Assembly: GCA_004123355.1 (NCBI GenBank)
Contig: SCHM01000003.1
Location: 1,240,001 to 1,304,000 of the forward strand
Direction: 5' to 3'
Source: Amphirosellinia nigrospora
Taxonomy: Eukaryota > Ascomycota > Sordariomycetes > Xylariales > Xylariaceae
DNA length: 64,000 nt
In this document: in pieces, positions 23,922 to 35,499 of the stretch
Layout of the letters: every line of letters begins with the position of its first letter
Numbering within the stretch: position 1 is the first letter of the stretch
The notes under the pieces: model-generated
Database searches by the model: none
Told to the model about the DNA's origin: nothing
Seen by the model: the letters and a program-made list of their open reading frames with translations, nothing else
Position numbers and translations under genes: made by a program

Positions 23922-24357
23922 ATGTCTGGTGCAGTTCCCACAAGAGTGCGCATGATGATTCCGATCATCGTAAGTTCCCAACCGCTTCAAAGGCTTATAT
24001 GATTGAGTAAATACTGACTAAACTCTTAATCCAGAGTGTAACGTCGCTCGTCATTCAATCTTACCAAATTCTAAGCGAGCATACAACTCGGTTTGGGAAA
24101 TGGCGAAGCTTGAAAGCTAATGCAATCTTGAATTGCATCGAAGTCCTCTTCTGGGCCATGCTCACCGGATTGCTGTTCTCGGCAAATACTACCATATGCT
24201 TGGAGCTTCTTGTAGCTTAGGTTGGGTAACAGCAGTTTTTAGTCTCTTTCTTTTGTAAGTGTCTCCATTCTCTAGATTGCGTGCGATAGAGCTCGGGGTT
24301 ATAGTGATTGCTTACTGACATTTGTCATGGAATTACAATAGATTCCTCAAAATTTAG
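23922..24357 (+). CDS. Small multi-pass membrane protein, MARVEL-like
   Basis: Three short exons read as one protein: 23922-23969 (MSGAVPTRVRMMIPII), 24035-24254 and 24342-24357. Both introns have good borders (GTAAGT..CCAG, GTAAGT..ATAG). Hydrophobic stretches are MMIPIISVTSLVIQSY, NCIEVLFWAMLTGLLFSA and GWVTAVFSLFLF. A Cys pair in TTICL.ASCSLGWV resembles the last loop of fungal MARVEL-type proteins. A single G seems missing near 24204 (TTGGAG, expected TTGGGAG). At about 95 residues it is short for the family, so a further 5' exon is possible. Function unknown; it could sit in the plasma membrane. Confidence 0.5.
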
Positions 24358-25250
24358 AGGGCTATCTGCTCATGTCTTGAGTTTCATGTCTATCTAATTA
24401 CTGGAAAGCAGATTTGGGCGCAGAGAATTCCCTCAAATCAAGTCTGGGAGACCTGATAAAAGTTGACGTCGTGGCGCCGTAGAACAACCCGCACTTGGTA
24501 TATTGCTCAGGAATAGGCATCGACCCCCTCTTGCAGTATTAGGAACTCAGTACAAAGGTGTCTGCTAACTCATTATGGCGGTAGAAGGGTCCCGCCCTTT
24601 CCTTATAGCCGCCGGACCTCCGTTTTATCATCGGCGTGTTAACCTACCAAGGCACCGTATTAAAAGAAACGGACCGGTCGAACCTACCCGGGGTATGTTA
24701 CTCTTCCCGCCCCGAACAATGCCATTTTTACTTGGACTACCCTCTTATTATACCTTTTTAGAACATAATAAGCTTATTAGCTACTTTTTTAATAAAAATG
24801 CTAAAAATACGCTAAAAATTTAATAATCGCAACTGATCATTGATTCTATACAATCACCTGTCTGATTTTATGTTTTGATCACAACGTCGTCTATTAACTC
24901 CTGGTCGTTTCCATTTGGACTACTAGAATACGTGTAATAATAGTTATATGTTTCGAAAACTCGTATATTGTCTTACACCCGTCTTCATATTTATTATATG
25001 TAATTTCGCAGCCTTAATACATTGAGTTTTAGTATCATGGCGTAAATGGTGGATAGCGGCTTGTCTCGTTGCGTGTCTCGCGGGCTTTGGTAAAGAGTGG
25101 CGAATCCACGTTGCGATCTGTTCCCAGTCGCGGCATTAATAAAACATCATGTCTATTAGAGTTATATATAAAGCGACATCTCACCTACAAAGTCTCCTGC
25201 TACCTATAAACTCTCTTCCTTAGGGACACGTATGGTGAAGATCATTGTTG
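24358..25250. other. Intergenic with AT-rich transposon relic
   Basis: The segment 24570-24830 goes abruptly from GC-normal to RIP-like AT-rich sequence (AATAAAAATGCTAAAAATAC near 24793), in the style of the big island. Probably a short transposon remnant. No gene seen in the rest. Confidence 0.4.
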
Positions 25251-27339
25251 CTATTCATCATCTGTTTTCCAATCTCTCTCTTGATCTTTTTTCTTGAATA
25301 TAGTGTGACGTTTGATTTTGAACCTTGTACTCGATTTCAACGACCCTCTGTGTATAGCCTGACGACGTCTCTTGCGAGTATCACTTTCTTCATCCCCTGA
25401 CGAGGACATCGTGGAGCATTCTCCTAAAGAGGGGGAAGCCCCTTTCGGTAGCTGGGCCGTTATTGAATCCCTTTCGCTCTGCAAAACCCTCACAATCTGT
25501 ACTTGGTGTGTTCGAATAAACTCATCCGTCAATCCCCGGCTTGAAATCATGCTCTTGTATGCTTCTCGCCAGTTGGGGTTGAATCTGTCCAACAATCCAA
25601 ATTCAGAGGCCTTTTTAAGCCCCCCCTAGCATCCTGGGAACCTGATCTGGATTTGTCATGGAGCTGGTGAGGATTAAGTGCCTCCCTGGATTCGTCCTCG
25701 TCGACGGATCTAGTCCCTTGTCCCCTTTGGTGATCCCGAGCCCCTACCATCCACGAGAGAACACCCTTCTGGCCATGTGTAGGTACATTGCTGCTCCTCG
25801 GATCATTAATCGGATAGTCCACCGTAGGTTTGCTTGGTCGATACCCTTCGACATCCCCTGAGCGATGGTGTTGGGGCCGATGTTTAGTTACGCTAGTTAT
25901 ATGTGGCGGCAGCGGCGGCATTGGCCGTGGATGGTTTGGGGGCCTTGTTTGAGTCGCGTTAGGAGCTATCGGTCGTGGTGGCGGTGGTCCTGGTCGATCC
26001 ATTGGCCACATATGCATAGTTATTTGCCAGCCCGGCTCTATTACTTTCGCCCAGATTTGTGGAAGTATTATTTCTCCGTTAGGTCCGATTAAATCGTAGT
26101 GTCCAGCTTGTACGTGTGGTCCAATGACGTCGACATGGAGAAATGCTTGCTTAATTAAATCTTCCATACCCTGCCGTTTACGAATTAACCAACTGTGCTG
26201 ATGGAGTTGAACTTGCCTTACTTACTTGCCACTTCTCGCACTCGTGGAAGGGGAAACTGAATTTGCGACCGACAGCATCCTTGAATCGGATGGGAGCCTT
26301 GACTTCCTTCGCTTTTTCAGCTGTAGCCTTAGCTTCAGCTTCCCTTCTGGCCTCCTTCTCGTGTAGCGAGGTCATCATTTGCTTGATCATCTCAATACTG
26401 CTTTGGAATTGGGCGTTAGCTAGAGCCGCCTCCGCTGCCGCTGCCGCTTCAGCATTTTCAATTTCGATCTTCGTGCGTATTTCTCGCTCTAACTCAGCCT
26501 GTGAAATTTCTATTTTGGGGTAACTTCGTCAGGTTCTCGCTTCCTTGGAGCGGCACCCTCAGTTGGCGCGAATTTCTTGACGGAGGGTTTGCTATGAAGA
26601 AAGGTCGAAACACTCTTCTTTGATGCCATAGACTCGTCGATTCCTGGCGCATCAGTCTCTACCACTTGTATCAAATCAGGAGTGTGACTAGGCATCTGCT
26701 CTGAGTTCCCTGACGCTTCGATGCCAAACGATGAGGAAGGCGGCCTATCACGTTGAGAGTACTCGGGTGGACAGGAGCTGGTGGTAGATTGCTTATTTAT
26801 ATCATGAGTCTGGGGGTTTCCGATTGACCTGTCTTGGTACTGCGCGACAGCTGATGGTATATCGATACAACTTATAATCTTATCAGTATATTAGTAATGT
26901 AAGTAAGGAGGCTTAATTACTTAGATGCTGTTGTGATAAGAGTATTAATTGAATTCAAGCGCTCATGCAACTGAGTCTTGATGGCTCGCAACTCTTCTTT
27001 ACCATACAATTGCCACCCAATCTTAGACCAACTGTTGTCCAGGCCGTTTTTCCCGTGACCTACGCGGTTCTGTAGATCTCTGGTTCGCTCGAGGAACTTC
27101 TCGATGGTGTCTCTTGAGGACAAGGCAATACAGGCGATTGCATTGATAACGTCTCGGGTGAACATATTACTTCTTACGAGGTTGCCTGTTTGAATGAAGG
27201 CTTGTTCCATAGCTCTAAGTTCTGTCAAAGCTTCTTGGTACTCGATTGATGCTCCTCGAGAAGTTGACAGGGCACGAACTAACTGATACGTGAGGCTGGC
27301 ACCCGCGAGAAAGTCTCCCACCGAGTAACCGAAGGACAT
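25251..27339 (-). CDS. Fungal ubiquitin-like-domain (ULD) protein
   Basis: Starts MSFGYSVGDFLAGASLTYQL, the helical N-terminal module shared by many uncharacterised fungal proteins and some NLR-like proteins. A Ser/Pro-rich linker, a charged coiled-coil segment rich in Ala and Glu, and a ubiquitin-like fold of the fungal ULD type (KFSFPFHECEKWQGMEDLIK through LPQIW...ITMHMWPM) follow. A Pro-rich stretch and a basic tail (KSSTRFKIKRHTIFKKK) end it. Introns: a 50-bp one after LITTAS (GTAATT..TAAG, about 26874-26923) and one at about 26170-26225 between WQ and GMEDL. One A is missing near 26517 (AAAA run before IEISQAELE), and a shift near 25600 joins the last part. Function unknown. A second gene with the same architecture lies at 59019. 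Confidence 0.82.
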
Positions 27340-27740
27340 AATGAATTAGTAGCTCTGAACTTTGCTTGTGGAGGGCTTTATGATATAAAGTTAGATCCTG
27401 TAAGGAGAAATGCGGCAGAGAATTATTGATTCACATTCCAAGAACTAATATCTCGATACTAGGCCGCCTGCCAAATTCATTTCGTAATGCTCCGCCACCT
27501 TCAATGGTGTAAATTGGGGGCTGATGCTACCTCTTTGCATATTTTATGTGGCGGGTTAGGTGCCCTCACCAGGCATTCCAAGTCACTTCCTACTCTATTT
27601 CCCTAGGTACTTTACCGGTGGTAATATTAACTATCAAGCTTAAATGGAAAACTAGGACTCGCACACGAGTAATAATCGATCGTGATATTCGCATGAACTA
27701 CATAAACTGTGATATCGTTTTTGCAGCAAGCGAAGCCAAA
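27340..27740. other. Intergenic, no gene seen
   Basis: Upstream flank of the ULD gene; no frame or motif supported. Confidence 0.35.
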
Positions 27741-27799
27741 TGTCAACATTTATTATCATCATAAGCTTTACGAGTTCACAAGTAGATTATCTAGGCTTA

Positions 27800-28580
27800 T
27801 TATAAAGAAGGCGCCTATCAAGCTAGGGTATTGTAATAATAGGAGATGTCATAGGGTAGCAAGGCGCAACGACTGCAGTCAGCGACTGGATGAGCACCCT
27901 GAAATTCACAGAAAATGCACCAATTGTCACGGACCTTTCCCCGCCGGACATGAAGCACTGCCACGCTACGAGAGTGAGCGGGGAGGTTCGGCGTCCCACA
28001 AAGCGGCAGCTCAAGGCTATCCGCCAGAGAGGTAGTCAAGAATACGTGAAACAAAAGGAAGCAACTGCAGCTGCATCTAACATAGACATTACAGCATGGG
28101 CATCGGTCCCTGAGGCCGTCATAGTACTAGATGCAGAAGACATAGTCATATACGAAAACCAAGCCGCTCAAACAAGCAACACCAGAGAGATCAGGGCTAG
28201 GAAGGGACAGAGCCCTCGGCCAAGTAGAGGATGGCCTCCTCGCAGCCGCTACAGGCTACGGGAGACGCGGGGGGTGTAGGTGACCTATCTAGTTCGGCGA
28301 ACGAGGTAAACCTTTGGATACCACGGTACACCAGACGATTATGAATCGGAGTTCGATAAGATATAAGCTTAGCAGCGGGGGCGCCACAGCAGGAAGAGCT
28401 GCGATAGGTCGAAGGACTTGCCGATTGCGTGGAATAATACCGGAAAGCGGCTTACAGCGTATTTAGCACTCCTCTTGATCTGTGGCCGTGCAGAAGTAGA
28501 CTTAGTACACGTCCAAGAGCCTTGGTGGAGGGCAGGAATAAAGGTTCAGAATCAATAAACATGCTTTTTAAAAAAAAAAA
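27800..28580 (+). mobile_element. LINE (Tad-type) ORF1 fragment
   Basis: Near 27895-27965 a frame reads HRKCTNCHGPFPAGHEAL, matching the C-x2-C-x(7-8)-H-x4-C zinc knuckle of fungal LINE ORF1/gag-like proteins, with the last Cys now Leu or lost to a frameshift. The next block continues in another frame as RRPTKRQLKAIRQRGSQEY, typical of the region after the knuckle. A run of 13 A at 28568-28580 could be the poly-A end of the element. No reverse transcriptase is present, so this is a short relic. Confidence 0.5.
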
Positions 28581-29267
28581 ATCTATCGTAGATAATATAT
28601 TTTCATATAATACCTATGAGGAAACGGTGTGGTTTTGGTCAGGAGGAAATCAATAAGAAAGAGGTATACTTAGACAGGACCCTAAAAGGAGGGAGTAGGG
28701 GATACATCTGCAAATATAGAACCACGTTCGTCACAAATCCTCAGAACCTATTTCAAGTCTCCAGCAACCCGTTAGTTATACTCCTATCAGGGGTTTATAA
28801 CGTATAAGCATCACAGCCATATAGAAGTCTCCGTATCTAACTAACAATCTCTCTGAGTTATATCGAGCGCTTGAACACTTGAGGTAGTCTTCAATAAATA
28901 CGTACCTACGTAAGTAGGTGTGTTGATTACTGGCTAGATTTTGGACTATTTGTTAGAACTCAAGAACTGTAAAAACGACGTTTTGTTGAGTTGTAGTGTT
29001 GCTGCTTTGGATGTCTATGAACAAATGCCCGAGTCGAATAGGGGTCACTAGGATAAGCATGCTTATGATATTGCGGTACTCCCCAAGCTTCAGAAGAAAA
29101 CGAGCCTATTTTAGATAGATGGCTGAAGTATCACGAGAGCCGCTAACATGAAAGCACCATTGCGCTATCATCATACCACAGATAGTTCTTCTCATTCAAC
29201 ATCACTAACTCATATCTACAATATAGTGCCGAACCACTTCATTAATCATTACAATAAGCTCTCATAT
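28581..29267. other. Intergenic, no gene seen
   Basis: Flank between the LINE relic and the 3' end of the pseudokinase gene. Contains a TACCTACGTAAGTAGGT motif near 28904. No frame supported. Confidence 0.35.
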
Positions 29268-32200
29268 TTATCCAAACCGCCGCTCGGCTGTTTGCTGCTG
29301 GGGTGTTGGTTTCGGCGTTGTCGCATTCACAGTACCCGCCATCATACTGTTCATATTTCTATTCCCGAATTCATCATGCTATTCATACTCCCGGTCGGTG
29401 GCGACATGGGACCGAAGCCCGACGATGCCTGACCGAATGACGTTGAGGAACCCTGTCGTTGAAGCCCCCCGGCGGGTGGCGGCGGTAGACGGAACCCGGA
29501 TGACGCGGTGCTTCCGCCTGAGGGCGGCGGGGCTAGCGAGAAAGAGGATGTCTGATTCATCATGGACGGTCGTTGTTGGTTTATGTTCATGGTCGACATA
29601 TTTGTGGCCATAGCATTCATTGACGAATTGCTTTGTGATAAAGGTGTTGAAGCGGTGGAAGATGCCCAGGGATTTGCCGCATTTCCAGTAGCGGACTGCC
29701 AGTTGATACCGGTAGAGGCCGGCTGCGATGTAGAGGTGTTGTGTATAGAATTGGTGGTGCTGTAAGGGCTGTGAAAATTGAGTGGTTTGGGGGCTGAGAG
29801 GACTGAAGGCAGCTAAATCTGGCGTCACAGTCCGGAATGAAGGTTGCGCCTTAGGGGGTTGAATTGGGTATTACTAGCAGGAGGTGGAGTAGACCAGGAG
29901 AACTGGGCGGCAGGAGATTTCACAGTTGCAGTAGCGGCCGGGGGGTTTGATGCTGTATCCCAGCCACCATCCATCGAACTATTCGATGTTTGAGATGTTT
30001 TGCCTTTAACCAGACGCTCGAAGTCATCTTGGGTCGTCCCATTTGACGCATCGAAAGTAGTCCCCGTCACGCCCCGAAGCCTAGGAAATCGTCATTTGTC
30101 GCGGTGGCGGCTGTAGTCAACCCATTCGTTACAGCTAGCTCTTGGAGTTTCTTGGTCTGCTCCTCTTCTACTCTCCGTGACAGCGATTTGATCAGTGTCA
30201 TGAACATTTGGAACTGCTTGAGCTCCAGCAGCGGCCCCAAACTCATGTTCCAAAGGATCGGCAAGATCTCCATTGCCACAAATTCCGCGTCAGCATTGTC
30301 TCCAACAACTCGCAAAACGTCCAGCGCAGCCATCATCACGGCAGGTTCCTTAGTCTTTATAGCTTTTATAGGGGTACAATCTTCTCTTGCATGGTGTATT
30401 TATCGAGTGCACTTGATGAGGATGTTTTCCTCTTCTTATCAGGTGCTAAGCCATCGAGACCATCATCGGCCGAAGTCGATTCATTAGAGCCGCCGCAGAG
30501 TATGACAAAAGCACGACAACCGCGCACTTTGATTGCTAGACTGTTCGTTTTGCTAAAAACGTTCGCAATAACGGGGAATAGCTCGTTCTTGATCGTGCTG
30601 AAATCGAGAACAGGCAACACATTCGGCAAACCTCTCAATGCCGCATCGACTAGCGATGGCGTGGAAGATTCGATGGCGGTGAGAAGTATTGGGAGGACAT
30701 CTATAAACATATTAGCCCCACCCCGAAAACGGGTACAAACAAATGTCGTAGGTTGGGTAATGAGGTGCGACGGTGGAAACGAGTGAACCAAAGGGCTTCA
30801 TAGAAGAGCAGGATGCATACCATCCTTGAATTCCTTCCCCGAACTGTTCTCGGCAATTAAATTGGTGCTCTCCAAAACAACCATCAGGCCAGCATCTCTT
30901 GCCGAATCCTTCTCCTGACTTTGTTTCGCGTTATCGACGAAGATCTCTTTCAACCTTGGTCGGACTTTTTCCCCAAAGGCACGTCGAGCCGAGGGTAATA
31001 GACTCATGATCTTGAATACATTTTGGAGAATGAGCGACAGCAATTCCTTATCCTTCAGCTCCTCCAACAAGACGGGAAGAACCTTCTTCTCCATGACAGA
31101 TTTCGGGAAGGATGGGAGGACCTTGTTCAACCCTCTCATGAACGAGGCCTTTTCCCCAGGGGTCTTGGCAGGGAACTCATCGAGGAAGCGGATTGTCGAG
31201 ACAAGTATGTTGTCAAAGTATTGACTTTCCTGAAACTCGCGGGCCGTCATGCGCTGAGCGGGCCGCCTCGTGATCAGGCGCGGTAGAACATAGTTTGCTA
31301 GGTCTTTCGGCAGGGGGCGCTTCGATAGGAAGTCATTCCCTGTAGAGGGCACGGTTGACGAAGAGGTGAAGATTCGCCTGTAAGCGGATATGCTCCCGCT
31401 CGTTTCTATGGGGAACGGTGGGTGAGTTGTATAGGGCAACGCACAACAGTCCGAGCGAGAACATGTCGGCAGAGGCGGTGAGGTTATTATCGAGAACGAA
31501 ATCGGGGGAGGTATAGTCTAAGTTGATTTGTACAAATCGCGGTAAGCGGGCGTCTAAATTCAAGGCCTCAGAGAGGCTGATGGGTTGGACCGAGGTAGGT
31601 TTCGATGAATTCTCGGGAGGGCTACAGAATGCGAGACCACTGATCTTCCAGTCGGACTGTTCGTGAAGTTAGTCTCAAACATGAGCAGACGGTGAAGACA
31701 TACGTATTCGACTTGATATCTGGGGGGAGGGGGAGACGTACCTTCGCATTAATAAGAACGGATTCGGGCGTGAGGTTACCGTGGACCAGGCCGGCATTCT
31801 CGTGAAGGAACTCCAGAGCCTTGCTCACCTGGAGCAAGCCCTTTTGGATTTTCTAACTCGTCAATCTCCAGCTCACGTCTCCGCCTCACGCCATCAGAAT
31901 CCTCGGTCACATATCGACTGGACCGGCCGCCGATACCGCCAGCCCTCTCTTGTTCGTCCTTCTCCTGCAACAGGCTGGCGAGGGATGGTGATGGGCTCAG
32001 TGACGAACTGCAGTCCACCGCCGCGTGTGTCCTCGACGGGCTCGACGAGCTCGAGGACGTTGGGATGACGAAGGCGGGCCAGCGACGACGCCTCCTTTTT
32101 TAAGCGTTCGACTACCTATTCGACTACGGGTCAGCCGTCCTATCCGGTCCGGTCCCGCCCATGTTCTCTTGTCCTTCGTCGCGATAGCCACACGCAAGAT

Positions 32201-32449
32201 CGACTGGCTGGCTGACTGACTGACTGACCTCTTCAGCTGCGCGCTTGAAGGACGAGGCGCTCGACCGGTTGAGTGTGTTGGCGTGCGAGTCCAGCGACTT
32301 CTTGTCAAAGACGAAAACCGAGTAGGGTTTCTGGGTGGACTTCTTCTTGCATCGTAGATCTTCCAGGCGCCGGCGGTGGACGACACGGTCTGGGAGACGG
32401 AGTAGTTGGAGTTGATGTTGGACGAGAAGCCCTTCAGCGAGGAGAACAT
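29268..32449 (-). CDS. SCY1: SCY1-like pseudokinase (SCYL2/Scy1)
   Basis: The SCY1/SCYL2 family works in clathrin-coated vesicle traffic at the trans-Golgi and endosomes. Visible parts, in order: MFSSLKGFSSNINSNYSVS start, kinase N-lobe (KKSTQKPYSVFVFDKKSLD), a degenerate catalytic loop LVHGNLTPESVLINAK (HGN instead of HRD), the C-lobe and a HEAT-like repeat region (LPKDLANYVLPRLITRRPAQ to MMAALDVLRVVGDNADAE). A low-complexity Ser/Gly/Pro/Gln tail ends AERRFG. Clear introns are 32116-32228, with a donor inside a GTCA tetranucleotide run, and 30701-30820. About seven single-base breaks occur, for example a missing C near 32352, an extra A near 31849 and shifts near 31995, 31430, 30070 and 29840. 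Loss of active-site residues is normal for this family. Confidence 0.92.
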
Positions 32450-33020
32450 GGTGGGCAACGAGATGTTGCTGCTGGTGCTGCTGCTGGGGACGATGCTCGG
32501 TCGTGGTGGACGCCGACCGTCATGTCGCGCTCGTCACACTTACACTACGCGATTCGATAATACAACACAGTAAGTAGTGATGCGAGACAGCTAGGCCATC
32601 GAGGCAACCCGGCACTAATTAATCACAGGCGGGGGCCGAGTTGGATTCGATGGGCGACTCGACGGGCGATTGACGCAACGGGTAGCACTTGTTTGGTACG
32701 CGGTAGTGGTAGATAGCAGGTGAGCAGCTCGATGGCGCAAATCGATCTTTGTGCAATGATGGTGAAATATACTTGAAGCTCTTTTAGGTGCTGAAGGTGC
32801 CTGCAGTTAGTTGGCTTACAAGTAACTTGCATACTGTTTATGTACTGTGTGGATCAAGCCTGCCTCACCACTGTACAGATTAAGCTACTACAGGGGTATC
32901 AACAAGTTCCACGACACATGCAAAGTCTTTCAAATGTGTCTTCTTTTCATTTGAATAGTTGGTTTTATGGCTATTCAGTAACTCAACACTTTCATAGGTG
33001 TAGCCGAGGAAATAGCATGT
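32450..33020. other. Intergenic, no gene seen
   Basis: Promoter side of the pseudokinase gene and 3' flank of the next minus-strand frame. No supported feature. Confidence 0.35.
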
Positions 33021-33452
33021 TTAGCCATCTATAAGCTTTTGTGCCAAATTTTGTAGCCACACCACCACTCCTATTAAAGTATCCGCTACGTTCTGCAGTT
33101 GAAATTCATGTTTCAACACACCCGTTCGTAATTGGAGAAGAGTTGTTGTGATGAGTCCTCCATGTATGTTCCCTCCGATGAGGGTGTCTCTATTGTCGGT
33201 ATTGGGGATCGACGGGTTGCCCCGAGCGGTGTTTGTTTGGCCAAAGGATCTTGTTTTGCCTTTGGTTCTTTTAAATGTGTCCGGATATTTCCGAGCAACG
33301 AACGCTATAAGAACTCCGATCAAAATAACGGTGATTGATGTAAGTGCAAAAGTAACACCAATGATGTCGGATGTACTAAAATTTGCCGATGAGCTGCTAT
33401 TGTCGGCGGCGCGGCTTGGAAGCCGCTGCGACCCGATCGGAGACGCGAGCAT
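33021..33452 (-). CDS. Hypothetical single-pass membrane protein
   Basis: Open frame of 143 codons with a Ser-rich N-terminus (about 32 residues), one strong membrane segment (IIGVTFALTSITVILIGVLI, about residues 30-49), a basic stop-transfer stretch (RKYPDTFKRTKGK) and a polar tail. The ATG context ACAAACAATG is favourable. There is no family I recognise and no signal peptide, so the likely topology is N-out/C-in (inference). Similar architecture occurs in many fungal surface sensors, but nothing else supports that role. Confidence 0.42.
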   Translation of the reverse strand: MLASPIGSQRLPSRAADNSSSSANFSTSDIIGVTFALTSITVILIGVLIAFVARKYPDTFKRTKGKTRSFGQTNTARGNPSIPNTDNRDTLIGGNIHGGLITTTLLQLRTGVLKHEFQLQNVADTLIGVVVWLQNLAQKLIDG

Positions 33453-35499
33453 TGTTTGTTTATTTATAGGTAATGATAAGTTTAGGGTGCGGTCGGCTTC
33501 GTCACTATGCGGCGTTAGCTACAAACTGAAGGAGAACGGTGCTAAGGCAGTGTTTCAGACACATACATTTCTCTCTTGAGCAATTCCCGATGGAAAGGTA
33601 CCTCGCTATATAGCTCTGGTGTGAAGTTCTATAATCACAAATTTACTTTGGACGTCCTCTTTTTATAGCGTGATCTCTCGAAAAATGACAAACACGGTGG
33701 TTAGGAAAGGGAGAAAAGTTCAATCTCAATTGTGGCTGTGTGTGACGGTAGTTTGCCAATCATGCTCAGGTCAATATACTAAACCCTCACGCGTAATTAA
33801 CACTGAACCTGAACCATCCTTCTGATTGAAATAGGCAACAGGCGTTTCTTGTTGCAGGAGGGTCTCTAAAACTCGCTATCTAGCTATATACAGGAAGCTT
33901 GCTTGGCTCTGCTTATGTGCTTGTGACTTGTCACAATCACACCTAATCTCATTATAATGTATAAACTAAGTTAGTTCACCCGAGTCAATAGATAAGTCCG
34001 ACCCAAATATACGGCTACATGTCAACTAAGATTCATGAATTTTTTACCCCAAACCCTTAGTTATCGCAGTAGAGCAATTCGACTTTATAAGTCTAGGCAT
34101 ACAGTTCGAAAGCCGTTGTGCTCTAGAAGTAGATGAGGCTTCTAGTTTCACCCTTAAATTGTTCAATTTGATGCTACGTGCCTTTCCAGTTCCGGCGAAT
34201 CATAGTTATCTCTATAGTCGTCCCGATGGGCGTGAGCTGTTAGTAAAACGGTTGGATATGCCTTCTGAAAAGTCCAAGTGAGCAACCAAGAGCTAGACCA
34301 CTCCTGGTTGTTGTCCAGAGACGGCCAATATTTAACCGCCTTTAGCGATACTTTCATCTGCTAATATGAACTGATAGGCATTGTTTGCAATTTGGAGATG
34401 GCCTTTTTTGCGTGCGAGTGTTGAGGAGTTACGATAGAAACCTTCAGGATTGTAGGCTTTGGGATACAAAATTGAAGCCTTAATATCACTTGCAACCCAC
34501 ATAGGCGGCTTTTATATAACGTCAGTCCTATGGAGGAAATAGGTGCAGCACCAAGTGTGGCAATAAAACAGCGCTAGTGTAACAGGCTCGTATAGAGGCT
34601 TGGAATAGAATCAATTCAGCTAATAAACGACTATGGTGCCAAAGGTGCCACAAAGATAATCCTTTTCTAAATTTCCGGGCAGGAGGGTTTTATGCCTTTA
34701 GCCTCGTATCTATTCCTAGAGCGTCGCGGGCTTCCGTAGACTCGTGTCTCCGGAGTCTGACCCGCCTCGGTGCTCGGCATCGGCCTAGCACATATTGTTG
34801 CCCTTGGGGTGCCTCACCGGTGTGAAGCAGGTTGTTTGACAGTAGTTAAAACATCGACAGCAGGTAGTGTTTTACTTTAACTGCTAATTAGAAAGTGTAG
34901 TAACTGGGCAATAAAGAATCGGGTTTCCCCTCGCTATTAAAACTAAACCGAAACGGGGGGTGACGTCATATCGATCAGCCTATTATGAGCCACCTAGTTT
35001 TGTTGAATGAGATTATTGACTCTTTTGTAATATCGAGGGAAGACATGCAGGTTACGGCGTACCTACCACTAAGAAAAGGCTTCTTCTAGTTTGTATAGTT
35101 GCTTTCAAATGCCACATTTACCGTCCTCTGCAACTACCTAGTGACACCAACAAAAGCAGCGAGCAAAGATTACCTGGTAACCCTCCGCCGCTTATAAAGT
35201 TATAGGCAATACCTGCCTAGGTACTGAACAGTTCCATCTGAGTTCTAGTTGTGCTGCGAGCCTTAAGCCTTTATACAACCTAAAGGTAGGTAGTACTTAG
35301 GTAGGTAGAAAGGTAGTTAGTTGTATTTCACCGACTGCCGCCAGGTGCCATACCCTCAATCCGGTATTGGCAAGTGGGGTAACCAAACACGGCATAGCGC
35401 CTAAAAGTACCTAATGTGTTGCAAAAGTCAGCAAGACAACAACAAAGTCTAGGCGTGCCAACGTAGCACCCTGATCCCTAGGTACCTAAGCTCTCAAGT
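33453..35499. other. Gene-poor 2-kb stretch
   Basis: No frame with family features on either strand. TAGGTA motifs recur at 35214-35310, and CG-poor DNA with many short A/T runs at 33600-34100 might be old repeat debris. The right end is the helicase promoter. Confidence 0.35.

Noticed and set aside
29379-30786. Long frames of 149, 127 and 192 codons on both strands
   Set aside because: They overlap the SCY1-like coding sequence in wrong frames or on the opposite strand.
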